DNA of 64,000 bases from Microbulbifer elongatus (lineage in GTDB: Bacteria > Pseudomonadota > Gammaproteobacteria > Pseudomonadales > Cellvibrionaceae). Numbering within the stretch: the stretch's first letter is position 1; every line of letters starts with the position of its first letter. The position numbers and the translations under genes were made by a program. This document shows positions 15,926 to 25,588 of this stretch, piece by piece. The notes beneath the pieces are model-generated. The model did no database searches, was not told the origin of the DNA, and worked only from the letters and a program-made list of their open reading frames with translations. The stretch is from positions 496,001 to 560,000 of the forward strand of contig NZ_JAIVKJ010000001.1 in assembly GCF_020524885.1 (NCBI RefSeq), given 5' to 3'.

Positions 15926-17551
15926 TCAGGTCTCCCAGCGTGGCAAATCGCTGCCGCGCACACTCACCAAAGGCTCGCGCCAGCGCCCCGGGGTTTTCGA
16001 GTACTTTACCTGTGGTGCCAGGCGTCGCACCTCGCCGTAAGGGGAATCGGCCGTGAGGATTTCCGGCGGCTGCATGCGGTGCTCGGGGGACTTGGCATCG
16101 AACTCTTTGCTGGGGAACATGCCCAGGCTCTTGTACCACATGGCAGCGCGGGCAAGGCTTATGCGCACGTGGTAGCTGCCACCGGATTCGGCGCGACGCC
16201 GCAGCGCCTCGGTGATTCCCGCGGCGCCGAGATAACCGGCGATATAGTCGTTCAGTACCAACGTGGGTGGAAACTGGGGCCGTTTACCGTCACCCTCCGC
16301 CATGGTGTATCCGGTAACCGTGACGGCTTCCATGTCGAATGCGGCGCGGTCTTTCCAGGGACCATCCCAGCTATAGCCCCGCAGTGAGAGGTACACGATA
16401 CCGGGGCGTTTCTTGGCGACTGTCTCAATCGCAAACCCAAGATTCTTGATGGAGCGGCCGCGAAACCCCTCGATAAATACATCCGCCTTGGGCAGCAGCG
16501 CCATCAGGGTCTGTTTGTCTTTGGGGGTGCGCAGGTCGAGCCACGCGGAACGCATGCCCACATTCACATCGGTTACCAGTGCCTCGTGTTCGAACGACTG
16601 ATCGCGAGCGATTTGCAGAACTTCGGCCCCCTGTTCCGCGAGGGTGCGCGCCGCGGTGGTACCGGCAATCACGTGGGTGAGTGACAGGCAGCGAATTCCC
16701 GATAGCGGCTGCTCCGGGTCTTCGGTGAATGGCACCGGATCTGAATCGGCGACCTTCACGATTTCAATCAGTGGCTTATTGGCGAGGTACTTGCCCTCGG
16801 GGGTTGCCAGCCATTCTTCTGCGGTGCGGTGGATACCCGCCACAGCACCGGCGTCGGCCAGTGCCTGATCCAACGCCTCGGCATCCCATTGCTTGACCGC
16901 TTGAATGATGGATGCACGATCAGGCGGGGCATTCAGTACGTTAAGCGCTCGATGATAAAGGTGCGGATATATGCCGGTAATGTTCATATATCGGCCGTCT
17001 TTGGTCTCGAAGGGTATGAAGGACATGGGGTTGTCCAGACCCAGAGGCGCTTGGTAGAGCTTACCGTTGACCGAAGGCACGAACGTAATGCTGTTGGCGA
17101 TCACATCATCGGCCGGCAGCGCGCCCATTTTCTGTCGCTGTTGCATCACCATGCCGATGATTGGGTTGATGTTGTAAACGGACTCGCGCAGATCGACCTT
17201 CAAGTCCTGGCTCTCGCCGGTGCGCGCTTTCCAAATCGCGGCGGCACCTACGGCGGCCGCCATGGCCGGCAGGGCCATACAGGTACCGATACGGAAATGA
17301 CTGCGCAAAATCGGGTCGCGGCCGGTAAAGGTGACAGTGCCGCCGGCATCGTCGGCGCTGCGCCCGAGGTCCTGCATGAATGCGGCAAAGGCCTGATCGA
17401 TATCGAAGTCATCGGTAACGGCACTAGCGCTGGCGTCTTGCGCTGCGCTAATGGAGCGGGCAAGTGCAGAGGGGGCGAACTGGCTGCCAAGGGCCGTTGA
17501 GAGAAAAGCACCGGCAGTAGAGCGGAGGAATTGCCTGCGGCTTCTATGCAT
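15926..17551 (-). CDS. Class III (CaiB/BaiF) CoA-transferase with Tat signal
   Basis: This 541-residue protein has a twin-arginine signal at its start (MHRSRRQFLRS, then a hydrophobic stretch to about residue 30). The remainder is CaiB/BaiF-like. An N-terminal part at about 95-180 resembles the C-terminal half of the fold (AAAIWKARTGESQDLKVDLRE). The main domain at about 280-510 shows LSLTHVIAGTTAARTLAEQGAEV, DLRTPKDKQ and VFIEGFRG. Such enzymes move CoA between carboxylic acids in the cytoplasm, so an export signal is unexpected. It is co-transcribed with an OprB porin. No upstream ATG competes with this start. Confidence 0.85.
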   Translation of the reverse strand: MHRSRRQFLRSTAGAFLSTALGSQFAPSALARSISAAQDASASAVTDDFDIDQAFAAFMQDLGRSADDAGGTVTFTGRDPILRSHFRIGTCMALPAMAAAVGAAAIWKARTGESQDLKVDLRESVYNINPIIGMVMQQRQKMGALPADDVIANSITFVPSVNGKLYQAPLGLDNPMSFIPFETKDGRYMNITGIYPHLYHRALNVLNAPPDRASIIQAVKQWDAEALDQALADAGAVAGIHRTAEEWLATPEGKYLANKPLIEIVKVADSDPVPFTEDPEQPLSGIRCLSLTHVIAGTTAARTLAEQGAEVLQIARDQSFEHEALVTDVNVGMRSAWLDLRTPKDKQTLMALLPKADVFIEGFRGRSIKNLGFAIETVAKKRPGIVYLSLRGYSWDGPWKDRAAFDMEAVTVTGYTMAEGDGKRPQFPPTLVLNDYIAGYLGAAGITEALRRRAESGGSYHVRISLARAAMWYKSLGMFPSKEFDAKSPEHRMQPPEILTADSPYGEVRRLAPQVKYSKTPGRWREPLVSVRGSDLPRWET

Positions 17552-17897
17552 GGAGAACCATCTTGAGCGGGTTAACGGTCGAGCGCATGCCGGCAGAGCG
17601 AATCCGCAGGCTAAACTTAAACTTAGGCTCAAACGGGTGGTACCGCTGGTGTTGCTGCGAAAGCTGTCACCAGCTTCTACTGCATAGACTTTACGATGTT
17701 CCCGCCCGGATATGGCGTCATTGGGAGGGTGTATGGAAGCCGGACAAAGCCTATGGGAAGCGCCGCAGAGGTCTTAGTGGAGGTGCTAATGCTCGGGGAG
17801 TACCCTCGAGGCGGCGGGCGCGGCTATAATGCGCCGTTTTCTACCCGGCGCTCTGGCTTCCGGGTATCCGCTTTCCCACCGCAGCTGCCCGCTATTT
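17552..17897 (+). promoter_or_regulatory. Divergent intergenic region with likely lpxL -10 box
   Basis: This 346-nt region separates the CoA-transferase and lpxL genes. A perfect TATAAT at 17825-17830 sits 67 nt before the lpxL ATG, but no good -35 hexamer is at 17 bp. Nothing else is identified, and the open frames across it look like chance. Confidence 0.45.
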
Positions 17898-18854
17898 ATG
17901 GAAAAACCGCATTTTCGTATTGCCCTGCTTCATCCCCGTTACTGGCTGAACTGGTTCCTCTTTGGCCTCTGGGCCCTTGTGTCACAGCTGCCTTACCGCT
18001 GGCAGATGGCGATCGGTCGCGTTTTGGGCAAGCTGATGCTGCGCTTTGCCACCAGCCGTCGGATCATTGCCGAGCGCAATCTGGCTCTATGCTTCCCCGA
18101 ACTGTCCGCGCAAGAGCGCGAGCAACTGCTGCGCCGCAATTTCGCATCCAACGGCATTGCGATCATGGAAACCGGCATGGCCTGGTTCCGCTCCAGCCGC
18201 TGGCTGCGCAAGCGCTTTACCATCGAAGGGCTGGAGTACCTACAGGAGCCACACAGCCGCGGGCAGGGGGTTGTGATGATGGCGATGCACTTCACCACGC
18301 TGGAAATCGGCGCGGCGTTTATTTCCATGAGCCACTCGGTCGCGGGCATGTACCGCCCCCACAAGAACCCCGTGTACGACTATATGCAGCGCAAGGGCCG
18401 CGAGCGCCACGGGGAAGATGCCGATGTATTCCAGCGCAAGGATGTGCGCGGCATGTTGCGCGCCCTGCAGAAGGGGCGTGCTGTGTGGTACGCACCGGAC
18501 CAGGATTACGGTATCAAGCAGGGGGTGTTCGCCCCGCTGTTCGGTGTTCCCGCCGCGACCGTGACCGGGACTTCACGCTTTGCCCGTGTCGGCCGCGCCC
18601 AGGTGGTCCCCTACACGGTGACCCGACTGGAGGAAAAAGGCCTGTATCACGTGAAGGTCTTCCCTCCCATTGAGGAAATCCCTTCCGGTGACGAACTGAA
18701 AGACGCCGTGCTGGTCAATCAGTTTGTGGAAGCGCGCTTGCGCGAGAATCCGTCCCAATATATGTGGGTGCATCGCCGTTTCAAGACGCGCCCGGAAGGG
18801 GAGGAGAGCTTTTATCCACCGCGCAAGAGACGGCGTAAAAAGCGCAAAAAGTGA
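17898..18854 (+). CDS. lpxL: LpxL/HtrB-type lipid A lauroyl-acyltransferase
   Basis: This 318-residue inner-membrane enzyme transfers an acyl chain from acyl-ACP to a Kdo2-lipid A precursor. The catalytic H-x4-E motif is HFTTLE (His131, Glu136), at the same place as in E. coli LpxL. The N-terminal membrane anchor (about 15-35) is followed by ERNLALCFPELS, and the segments GMYRPHKNPVYDYMQ, WYAPDQDYG and FFGV-like LFGVPAATVTGTS are family blocks. The C-terminus is a Lys/Arg tail (RKRRRKKRKK). The frame opens 23 codons earlier; MEKPHF fits family length. Acyl-chain specificity (LpxL versus LpxM) is not settled by sequence alone. Confidence 0.92.
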   Translation: MEKPHFRIALLHPRYWLNWFLFGLWALVSQLPYRWQMAIGRVLGKLMLRFATSRRIIAERNLALCFPELSAQEREQLLRRNFASNGIAIMETGMAWFRSSRWLRKRFTIEGLEYLQEPHSRGQGVVMMAMHFTTLEIGAAFISMSHSVAGMYRPHKNPVYDYMQRKGRERHGEDADVFQRKDVRGMLRALQKGRAVWYAPDQDYGIKQGVFAPLFGVPAATVTGTSRFARVGRAQVVPYTVTRLEEKGLYHVKVFPPIEEIPSGDELKDAVLVNQFVEARLRENPSQYMWVHRRFKTRPEGEESFYPPRKRRRKKRKK

Positions 18855-18991
18855 TCAATTTGTGACCTGTTTGGTGTCATGTGGCAGGATGAGTTTTTTG
18901 CGCTGGCATCGAACTGGCACGCTCAGTAACATACCGCATTCATTTTTTGGCGGTACAGGCCGGCATCCGCCCGGCTGGAGAAGGAGTTGCA

Positions 18992-19867
18992 ATGATTTCC
19001 GGCAGTATGGTGGCACTGGCCACACCCATGTATGCAGATGGCAGCCTCGACTGGGACAAACTGCATGAGCTGGTGGAGTGGCATATAGAGCAGGGCACCC
19101 GCGCCTTGGTGGCCGTCGGCACTACCGGCGAGTCAGCCACGCTCGACGTGCACGAGCACCTTGAGGTCATCCGCCGTGTGGTCGATCAGGTCGCAGGTCG
19201 CATTCCTGTGATCGCGGGTACCGGCGCCAATTCCACCACCGAAGCCATCGAACTCACCGCCACTGCGGCTAAGTGTGGCGCAGATGCCTGCCTGTTGGTG
19301 ACCCCTTACTACAACAAGCCGACCCAGGAAGGGCTGTACCAGCATTTCAAAACTGTGGCGAAAGCCGTCGATATCCCGCAGATCCTCTACAATGTGCCCG
19401 GACGCACCGCTGTGGATATGCTGCCGGAAACCGTAAAACGCCTCTCCGCGGTGAGCAACATTGTGGGCATCAAGGAAGCCACCGGCGATCTGGAGCGCGC
19501 GCGCGAAGTGATTGAGCTGACCCCGGAAGGTTTTGCGGTCTACTCCGGTGACGATGCAACAGCGGTAGAGCTGATTCTGCTCGGCGGTCACGGAAATATC
19601 AGCGTGACGGCCAATGTGGCGCCGGCGGCGGTGGCCCAGATGTGCGAAGCGGCACTGGCCGGCGACGCCGAAACCGCCCGTGCGATCAATCAGCGTATCG
19701 ACATATTGCACAAAACGCTGTTTGTGGAGTCCAACCCCATACCGGTGAAATGGGCACTAAAAGAAATGGGCCGCATTGACAGCGGTATTCGCCTGCCACT
19801 CACCGTACTGTCACCCGAGCACCACGGTGTGGTGCGCGATGCGCTGCGCAGTGCAGGCGTGCTCTGA
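18992..19867 (+). CDS. dapA: 4-hydroxy-tetrahydrodipicolinate synthase DapA
   Basis: This 291-residue TIM-barrel aldolase condenses pyruvate with aspartate semialdehyde, the first committed step to diaminopimelate and lysine. Active-site residues match E. coli numbering: Thr44-Thr45 (GTTGES), Tyr133 (LYNVPGRT) and Schiff-base Lys161 (GIKEATGD). The SD GAAGGAG precedes MISGSM; the 15-codon upstream extension is not family sequence. It is followed at 117 nt by bamC, the conserved dapA-bamC linkage of gammaproteobacteria. Confidence 0.97.
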   Translation: MISGSMVALATPMYADGSLDWDKLHELVEWHIEQGTRALVAVGTTGESATLDVHEHLEVIRRVVDQVAGRIPVIAGTGANSTTEAIELTATAAKCGADACLLVTPYYNKPTQEGLYQHFKTVAKAVDIPQILYNVPGRTAVDMLPETVKRLSAVSNIVGIKEATGDLERAREVIELTPEGFAVYSGDDATAVELILLGGHGNISVTANVAPAAVAQMCEAALAGDAETARAINQRIDILHKTLFVESNPIPVKWALKEMGRIDSGIRLPLTVLSPEHHGVVRDALRSAGVL

Positions 19868-19984
19868 CAGGTTAATCATTTTTCGGCTTTCGAGGGCGGC
19901 TTTTGCAGAAAGGGTGCCCCGGCCAGACGGCCAAAGCCCCATCAGAATAATTGCGATCGGGACTGATTCGACAAGGTACCAATA

Positions 19985-21157
19985 ATGAGAAATTTTACCG
20001 CCGGAGCCGTGCTGTGCGCTGCGGTTACCACCCTGAGTGGCTGTGGCATCTTTGGCCAAGACGGTTATTTCCGCGACCGCGGTGACGACTACCAGCTGGC
20101 AGACAGCCTGCCGCCGCTGCAGATGCCGGAGGGTGTTACCTCCAAGCACCAGGAAGAACTCTATGAAGTGCCGCAGATCAGCGGCGAAGTCGACCGCGGT
20201 GAATTCGTGGTGCCGCGCCCGCAGGCGCTGTCGGTCAACGTTGGCCTGGATCGGGTGAAAATCCAGAAACTGGGTAACCGCCGCTGGGTACTGGTCAATC
20301 AGCCGCCGGATGAAGTCTGGCCGCAACTGCACTATTTCCTGCGCACCACCGGGCTGCAACTGGCCATGTCCGATGCCGGTGCGGGTACCATGGAAACCAC
20401 CTGGCTCACCTTTGGTGAGAACCCGGATACCAAGGACAAGTACCGCCTGCAGGTTGAGTCCGGGGTGCAGCCAGACACTACCGAGATTCACGTTCGCCAC
20501 CTCTCCGCGCCCATGGAGGCGCCCGCTAGTGCCGCCGTGATTTGGCCGGCCCAGTCCTCCAGTCCCGAGCGCGAGGGCTGGATGATCGATGAAATGTCCA
20601 GTGCGCTGGCGACCGACTCTACCGGCGCCGCTGCCTCCCTGGTGGCCCAGGCCATCGGCGGTGGCAAGGTCAAGGTGCAGGTCATGGAGCCTGCGGGCAA
20701 AGAACCCTATATCGCACTGGATCTGGCGATGAACCGCGCCTGGGCTACGGTCAGCCACGCGCTGAATACCGGCGCCTACCGTCTGCACAAGGAAGACTCG
20801 GATATCGGTGTCTTCTATGTCACCTATGACTCGGAGCGTGAGCTGGCTGACGATGAGGACGGCTGGTTCTCCGGTTGGGGTTCCGGTGGCGAGGACAAGC
20901 AGGCCAAAGCGGCTGATGCCTACAGCCTGCAGCAGGTACTGGCGAATATCGACATGAGCTCCACCGCTGAGCCTGCGCTGTTTGCGAACATGCAGGGGCT
21001 GGGCGGCGCGCCCAACAGTAACATTCCCGGTTATCTCGTGGTTCTGCGCAATGTGGACAACGCTATCGAGGTACGGATCCGCAGCACCCGCGGTTTGCCG
21101 CTGTCGCGGGCCAAAGCCTCCGAGTTGCTGATGGCCATCCGCCAGAACCTGATCTGA
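19985..21157 (+). CDS. bamC: Outer-membrane assembly lipoprotein BamC
   Basis: This 390-residue lipoprotein of the BAM complex has a signal peptide ending in lipobox LSGC (Cys at about 20). An unstructured N-terminal segment that normally binds BamD (YQLADSLPPLQMPEG) follows. Then come two helix-grip domains, the first near RRWVLVNQPPDEVWPQL and the second near RAWATVSHALNTGAYRL with YVTYDSE. Long acidic inserts make it a little longer than E. coli BamC. Position downstream of dapA agrees with the assignment. Confidence 0.93.
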   Translation: MRNFTAGAVLCAAVTTLSGCGIFGQDGYFRDRGDDYQLADSLPPLQMPEGVTSKHQEELYEVPQISGEVDRGEFVVPRPQALSVNVGLDRVKIQKLGNRRWVLVNQPPDEVWPQLHYFLRTTGLQLAMSDAGAGTMETTWLTFGENPDTKDKYRLQVESGVQPDTTEIHVRHLSAPMEAPASAAVIWPAQSSSPEREGWMIDEMSSALATDSTGAAASLVAQAIGGGKVKVQVMEPAGKEPYIALDLAMNRAWATVSHALNTGAYRLHKEDSDIGVFYVTYDSERELADDEDGWFSGWGSGGEDKQAKAADAYSLQQVLANIDMSSTAEPALFANMQGLGGAPNSNIPGYLVVLRNVDNAIEVRIRSTRGLPLSRAKASELLMAIRQNLI

Positions 21158-21175
21158 CGGCGGACTTTATCGAGC

Positions 21176-21949
21176 ATGGCGATCAGATTTGCCTCCCTGG
21201 GCAGTGGTAGTAAGGGCAACGGCACTCTGGTCGCTTCCGGTGATTGCTGTCTTCTGGTGGACTGCGGTTTCACCATCAAGGAAACCGAGCGGCGCCTGGC
21301 GCGGCTCGGTGTCTCTCCCGCGGATCTCTCCGCAATCCTCGTTACCCACGAACACAGTGACCACATGGGCGGCGTTGGGCCTTTTGCCCGCAAACACCGG
21401 ATACCCGTGTACCTGACCCCGGGTACCCTGCGTGCGCGGGATATTGGCACCTTGCCAGAGGTACATCTCATCGAGGGGCATCAGCCGTTTTCGGTGGGGG
21501 ATATTCAGGTAACACCGGTGGCCGTGCCCCACGATGCCCGTGAGGCTGCGCAGTTTGTATTCCGCAGCCGCGGCAGCAGCCTCGGGCTACTGACGGATCT
21601 GGGCACCATCACGCCGCACGTGGAGTCTCACTATGGCGACTGTGATGCGCTGGTACTGGAAGCCAACCACGATCCGCAGATGCTCGCCCAGGGGCCTTAT
21701 CCACCGTCGCTCAAACGCCGGGTGGGCGGTGCGTATGGGCACCTGAGCAACCAGCAGGCGGCGGGATTCCTGCAACGGGTGGGCAGCGATCGCTTGCAGC
21801 ACCTTGTGGTGGCTCACATTAGTGAAAAGAACAATAGTCTTGAACTGGCACAGGCGGCCCTCGCCGATGCCGCCGCCCGTGCCGCCAACTGTATTTTTGC
21901 CTGCCAGCAGGAAGGGTTTGACTGGCTGCTGATCGAAAAGGCAGAGTAG
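21176..21949 (+). CDS. MBL-fold metallo-hydrolase (YycJ-like)
   Basis: This 257-residue cytoplasmic metallo-beta-lactamase-fold protein has the metal motif HEHSDHMGG (His58, His60, Asp62, His63) and further ligands in VPHDARE and LEANHD. The start MAIRFASLGSGSKGNGTLV is typical of the YycJ/VicX-type group, whose members act as exonuclease-like or unassigned hydrolases. It begins 18 nt after the bamC stop and is commonly found there in related genomes. No substrate can be assigned. Confidence 0.92.
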   Translation: MAIRFASLGSGSKGNGTLVASGDCCLLVDCGFTIKETERRLARLGVSPADLSAILVTHEHSDHMGGVGPFARKHRIPVYLTPGTLRARDIGTLPEVHLIEGHQPFSVGDIQVTPVAVPHDAREAAQFVFRSRGSSLGLLTDLGTITPHVESHYGDCDALVLEANHDPQMLAQGPYPPSLKRRVGGAYGHLSNQQAAGFLQRVGSDRLQHLVVAHISEKNNSLELAQAALADAAARAANCIFACQQEGFDWLLIEKAE

Positions 21950-21987
21950 AGTCCATTCCGGGGCTGCGACGTCCGTTGCCGGCCTCA

Positions 21988-22893
21988 ATGAAAAACTGGG
22001 AAACGGAGTTTCAATTCGTGGCAGCCTTCGACCAACTACCCTCCTGTCTCACTCGCACAGACTCGGGCGCCCTCTATGGCAAACCTGGCCTGGACCTTCT
22101 GGTGGTGGAAACCGGCTTGTGTCGTGCGGTGATCGCACTGCAGGGGGCGCAGGTACTTGAATATACCGCCACGGGGCGCGCGCCACTGCTGTGGCTTAGC
22201 CCCTCGGCAGTTTTTGAGCCGGGGGCGGCAGTGCGCGGCGGCGTACCCCTGTGCCTGCCCTGGTTCGGTGAAAATCGCACTGATCCCGGCAAGCCCAAGC
22301 ACGGGCTGGTACGCAACCAGCTGTGGGAGCTGGGCAGTTTCGAGGAACGGGCGGACGGTACCGTGGTGCTGGAATTTCGCTACCAGCACCCGGGGGATGC
22401 GCTGTTCGAGGCGAGCTTCGAATGTGCGCTGAAGGTCGGGCTGGGCAAGTCTCTCTCTTTTAATCTCGAATTGACCAATACCGCAGACGTGGCCGCCGAA
22501 TACAGTTGGGCGCTGCACAGCTATTTTGCGGTCGCCGATGTTGCCGACGTGGAGGTGGACGGGCTTTCCGGGGTTGAATACCTGGACAAGACCCGCGGCT
22601 TCGACCGCGACCGACTCGAAGGCCCCCAGCGATTCCCCGGAGAAGTGGATCGGGTATTCGAGCAGGCACCTGCGGAGCAGACCATCGTTACCCCCAACCC
22701 CATTCGCGCGCGCAGCGAAAACTGCCATACCGTCATTACCTGGAACCCGGGCGCCGAGCTTGCCGCCACACTGAAAGATGTCGGCCCCTATTACAGCGGA
22801 TTCGTGTGTGTGGAGCATGGCAACGCATTCGCGGATAGCTGGCAACTGGGCGCCGGCGAGAGCGCCGGTGCTTACCTGGAATTGAGTCGTTGA
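21988..22893 (+). CDS. D-hexose-6-phosphate mutarotase (YeaD-like)
   Basis: This 301-residue aldose-1-epimerase-like beta-sandwich protein interconverts the anomers of hexose 6-phosphates. Family blocks include RGGVPLCLPWFG, HGLVRNQLWEL, the His in SWALHSYFAVADV and the late FVCVEHGN. The first ATG (MKNWETEF) is used here; a TTG four codons upstream is possible and no clear SD decides. It lies 38 nt after the MBL gene and 13 nt before the CorA-type gene, so these probably share a transcript. Confidence 0.9.
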   Translation: MKNWETEFQFVAAFDQLPSCLTRTDSGALYGKPGLDLLVVETGLCRAVIALQGAQVLEYTATGRAPLLWLSPSAVFEPGAAVRGGVPLCLPWFGENRTDPGKPKHGLVRNQLWELGSFEERADGTVVLEFRYQHPGDALFEASFECALKVGLGKSLSFNLELTNTADVAAEYSWALHSYFAVADVADVEVDGLSGVEYLDKTRGFDRDRLEGPQRFPGEVDRVFEQAPAEQTIVTPNPIRARSENCHTVITWNPGAELAATLKDVGPYYSGFVCVEHGNAFADSWQLGAGESAGAYLELSR

Positions 22894-22906
22894 GCGGGGG
22901 CCTGCA

Positions 22907-23875
22907 ATGAACGCCGGTCTTATTCACGCATATCTGCTGGATGGTAATGGCCGCGGCCGTCGCCTCACCTGGCCAGAGGTGGAAGCCTGGGAGCCCGTCC
23001 AGGGGCACCTGTGGGTACATATGGATTACACCGACGGCGATGTCAGGCGCTGGGTCAGCGGTGGCGCTGGTCTCGAACCCCTGGTCGCACAAGCGCTGCT
23101 GACAGAGGAGACCCGCCCCCGCAGCACCTCCATGGAAGACGGCTTGCTGATCGCCCTGCGCGGGGTGAACCTCAACCCGGAATCCCAGCCGGAGGACATG
23201 GTGTCTATTCGCCTGTGGGCAGAGGAATCGCGAGTGATCAGCACGCGCAAGCGGCAACTGCTGTCGGTAAGCGACCTGTGCCAGCAGCTGGATGCCGGTC
23301 GCGGCCCGCGTACCACCGCCGGGCTGGTGGTGGAGCTGGCGGATCTGCTGGTATGGCGCATGAGCGATACCGTGGACACTTTCGAGGATACCATCGACGA
23401 GCTGGAGGACCGGGTTGTGGCCGGTGCCAGCGGCAGCCTGCGGCTGGACCTCGCGGTGCTGCGTAAGCAGACCATTACGCTGCGACGTTACCTGTCGCCC
23501 CAGCGGGAGGCGCTGGCGCGCCTGATGGTGGAAAAGCTGGACTGGATTGGAGAGCCCGACCGGCTGCAGCTGCGAGAAGTGAGCGATCGCTTGCTGCGCC
23601 ACATCGAGGATATTGATGCGGTGCGCGAACGGGCAGCGGTTACCCAGGAGGAGTTGATGAGTCGCATCTCCGAGCAGCTCAACAGCCGCATGTATGTACT
23701 CTCAATCATCGCCGCGATTTTTCTGCCCCTCGGTTTTCTGACCGGTCTGCTGGGCATTAACGTGGGCGGCATCCCGGGCTCGGAAAATCCCTGGGCGTTT
23801 CTGATCTTCAGTGTGCTGCTGGCGATTACCGTGGCGGTTCAGCTGGTGGTTTTTCGCTGGAAAAAGTGGCTCTGA
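22907..23875 (+). CDS. CorA-family metal transporter, ZntB-like
   Basis: This 322-residue CorA-superfamily membrane protein has a large N-terminal cytoplasmic funnel (about 1-255, including ETRPRSTSMEDGLLIALRGVN) and two C-terminal helices (about 265-318). The pore signature is GINVGGIPG rather than the GMN of CorA, as in ZntB-type zinc transporters. The SD is AGCGGGGG. Direction and ion (Zn or other divalent) are family inferences. It is the last gene of the plus-strand run and converges on the next thioesterase with only 3 nt between stops. Confidence 0.92.
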   Translation: MNAGLIHAYLLDGNGRGRRLTWPEVEAWEPVQGHLWVHMDYTDGDVRRWVSGGAGLEPLVAQALLTEETRPRSTSMEDGLLIALRGVNLNPESQPEDMVSIRLWAEESRVISTRKRQLLSVSDLCQQLDAGRGPRTTAGLVVELADLLVWRMSDTVDTFEDTIDELEDRVVAGASGSLRLDLAVLRKQTITLRRYLSPQREALARLMVEKLDWIGEPDRLQLREVSDRLLRHIEDIDAVRERAAVTQEELMSRISEQLNSRMYVLSIIAAIFLPLGFLTGLLGINVGGIPGSENPWAFLIFSVLLAITVAVQLVVFRWKKWL

Positions 23876-23878
23876 ACG

Positions 23879-24661
23879 TCAGCCAAATACCGTAACCGTC
23901 TGCCGCGACAGGGCCACGGGGTTGCCGTCGGCATCCCAGATTTTTGCCTGAATTACCGCATAGCCGTCATCGGCCTGTTCAATTTCCGCAAGATACTGCC
24001 ACCAGTCGCCGGCGCGGCACTGGCTCAGGGGCTCCATCACTTCCAGGGTCCAGGTCAGGGAACTCGCGGGCGCCAGTTTACTCAGCATCTGCAGCACCGC
24101 CGGTGGCCAGGCATCGATCAGGGCCAGCAAATGGTTGATAGTGACCTCGTCATTGCAATCGCGAAAGCGCACCCAGCCACCAAAGCGGGTATCGCTTATC
24201 CCGCTATAGGGTAGGGCACCCTGTGCGATGCGGTAGTCGAAGTGACGGGCGAACTCCGGTGTCAGGCCTTCGATATCCGGAAATGCCTGGCAGTCTTCCG
24301 GGGCGGTAAAGCTGGGCGCACTGGGGAATGCAACGCTGATGGAGGATTCGCGTGCGCGGCCAAAGCTTGCCAGTGCTGCGGCCACTACCTGCTCGCCCTG
24401 TACTGCGCGGCCCTCGATCTGGGTAACCGAGCTGCCGCGGCGCAGTACCTCTGCCCGGCGAGAGAGCGCACCCTGGCTGGTGGGAGCCACAAAAGAGACG
24501 GTCAGTGAACGCAGGGGCGCACCTTCCGATTGTTCTTCGATGGCCTGGTAAACCAGTGCGGCCACAAGGCCGCCGAAGGCTGCCCGGCCTTGCATCCAGC
24601 CTTCCGGTACATGGGTGTCCATCTCGCCGCGCGTACTGCGCAGTGCTTCGGAGAAATTCAT
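23879..24661 (-). CDS. Acyl-CoA thioesterase-like protein, double hotdog (TesB-like)
   Basis: This 260-residue protein has two hotdog repeats. The N-terminal one contains GWMQGRAAFGGLVAALVYQAIEEQ and LTVSFVAPTSQGAL; the C-terminal one contains RFRDCNDEVTINHLLALIDAWPPAV and ends WDADGNPVALSRQTVTVFG. This matches the thioesterase-like 4HBT_3 group. It is the last gene of the panB operon, starting 49 nt after the panB stop, at the position where panC stands in Pseudomonas. The natural substrate is unknown. Confidence 0.88.
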   Translation of the reverse strand: MNFSEALRSTRGEMDTHVPEGWMQGRAAFGGLVAALVYQAIEEQSEGAPLRSLTVSFVAPTSQGALSRRAEVLRRGSSVTQIEGRAVQGEQVVAAALASFGRARESSISVAFPSAPSFTAPEDCQAFPDIEGLTPEFARHFDYRIAQGALPYSGISDTRFGGWVRFRDCNDEVTINHLLALIDAWPPAVLQMLSKLAPASSLTWTLEVMEPLSQCRAGDWWQYLAEIEQADDGYAVIQAKIWDADGNPVALSRQTVTVFG

Positions 24662-24710
24662 AAAACAACCGTTACGACCAAACGTTAAATCCAAACGTCA
24701 AAACCAGGCG

Positions 24711-25526
24711 TCAGCTGAAGCTGTGTTCTTCGTCCGGGAATACCCCGTTCTTTACATCTTGCGCATACTTGCGCAGCGACCCGGGGATGTCCCCGGCTTC
24801 CGCCAGGAAGTTCTTGGAGAACTTGGGCGGCTTTTCCGTAAGCCCGAGAATATCGTTGATCACCAATACCTGGGCATCGGTATGCGGGCCTGCGCCGATG
24901 CCGATGGTAGGCATGGAAACGGTGTCGGTGATGCGTTTGCCGAGTTCAGAGGGGACGCACTCGAGCACCAGCAGGTCCGCACCGGCTTCATCCAGTTGTA
25001 CGGCGTCGTCGAGAATCTCCCCGGCGCGCTCGTCGTTACGGCCCTGTACACGAAAGCCGCCCAGCTTGTGCACGGATTGCGGGGTCAGGCCCAGATGCGC
25101 GCACACGGGAATACCGCGTTCGGACAGCATTTTCACGGTCGGTGCGAGCCAGGCGCCGCCTTCGATTTTCACCATGTGCGCGCCGGCCTGCATGATGCGG
25201 GTAGCGTTGGTGAGCGCCTGCTCCGGAGTGGCATAGGTCATAAAGGGCAGGTCGCCCATGATCAGCGATTTTTTATTGCCCCGGGCCACGGCCTCTACGT
25301 GGTAGATCATCTGCTCCATGGTGACGGGAATGGTGCTGTCGTAGCCCAGTACCGTCATGCCAAGGGAGTCGCCGATCAGCACACTTTCCACCCCGGTTTT
25401 CTCGGCCATGGCGGCCATGGGGGCATCGTAAAGCGCGACGCAGATAAATTTTTCTCCGTCCGCCTTCATTTTTCTCAGGGTCTGGATCGTGATCGGTTTG
25501 GTCAGCTCACTCGGGGCATAGGGCAT
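24711..25526 (-). CDS. panB: 3-methyl-2-oxobutanoate hydroxymethyltransferase PanB
   Basis: This 271-residue enzyme adds a hydroxymethyl group from methylene-tetrahydrofolate to ketoisovalerate, the first step of pantothenate synthesis. Family blocks are clear: ALYDAPMAAMAEKTGVESVLIGDSLGMTVLGYDST with metal-binding Asp, MGDLPFMTY, AHMVKIEGG with active Lys, HLGLTPQ and IGIGAGPHTDAQVLV. It follows a deoxynucleoside kinase gene, folK and pcnB, as in Pseudomonas. The usual partner panC is not next to it. Confidence 0.96.
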   Translation of the reverse strand: MPYAPSELTKPITIQTLRKMKADGEKFICVALYDAPMAAMAEKTGVESVLIGDSLGMTVLGYDSTIPVTMEQMIYHVEAVARGNKKSLIMGDLPFMTYATPEQALTNATRIMQAGAHMVKIEGGAWLAPTVKMLSERGIPVCAHLGLTPQSVHKLGGFRVQGRNDERAGEILDDAVQLDEAGADLLVLECVPSELGKRITDTVSMPTIGIGAGPHTDAQVLVINDILGLTEKPPKFSKNFLAEAGDIPGSLRKYAQDVKNGVFPDEEHSFS

Positions 25527-25588
25527 GGTGATGACTCACGTTGTGGGCGTAGAGCCCGGTAACACATGGGGCAGGTATCCGCTGCGGA

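Noticed and set aside
18914..18921. CTGGCACG resembling a sigma-54 -24 box upstream of dapA
   Set aside because: At the correct 4-nt spacing the sequence is GTAA, without the invariant -12 GC.
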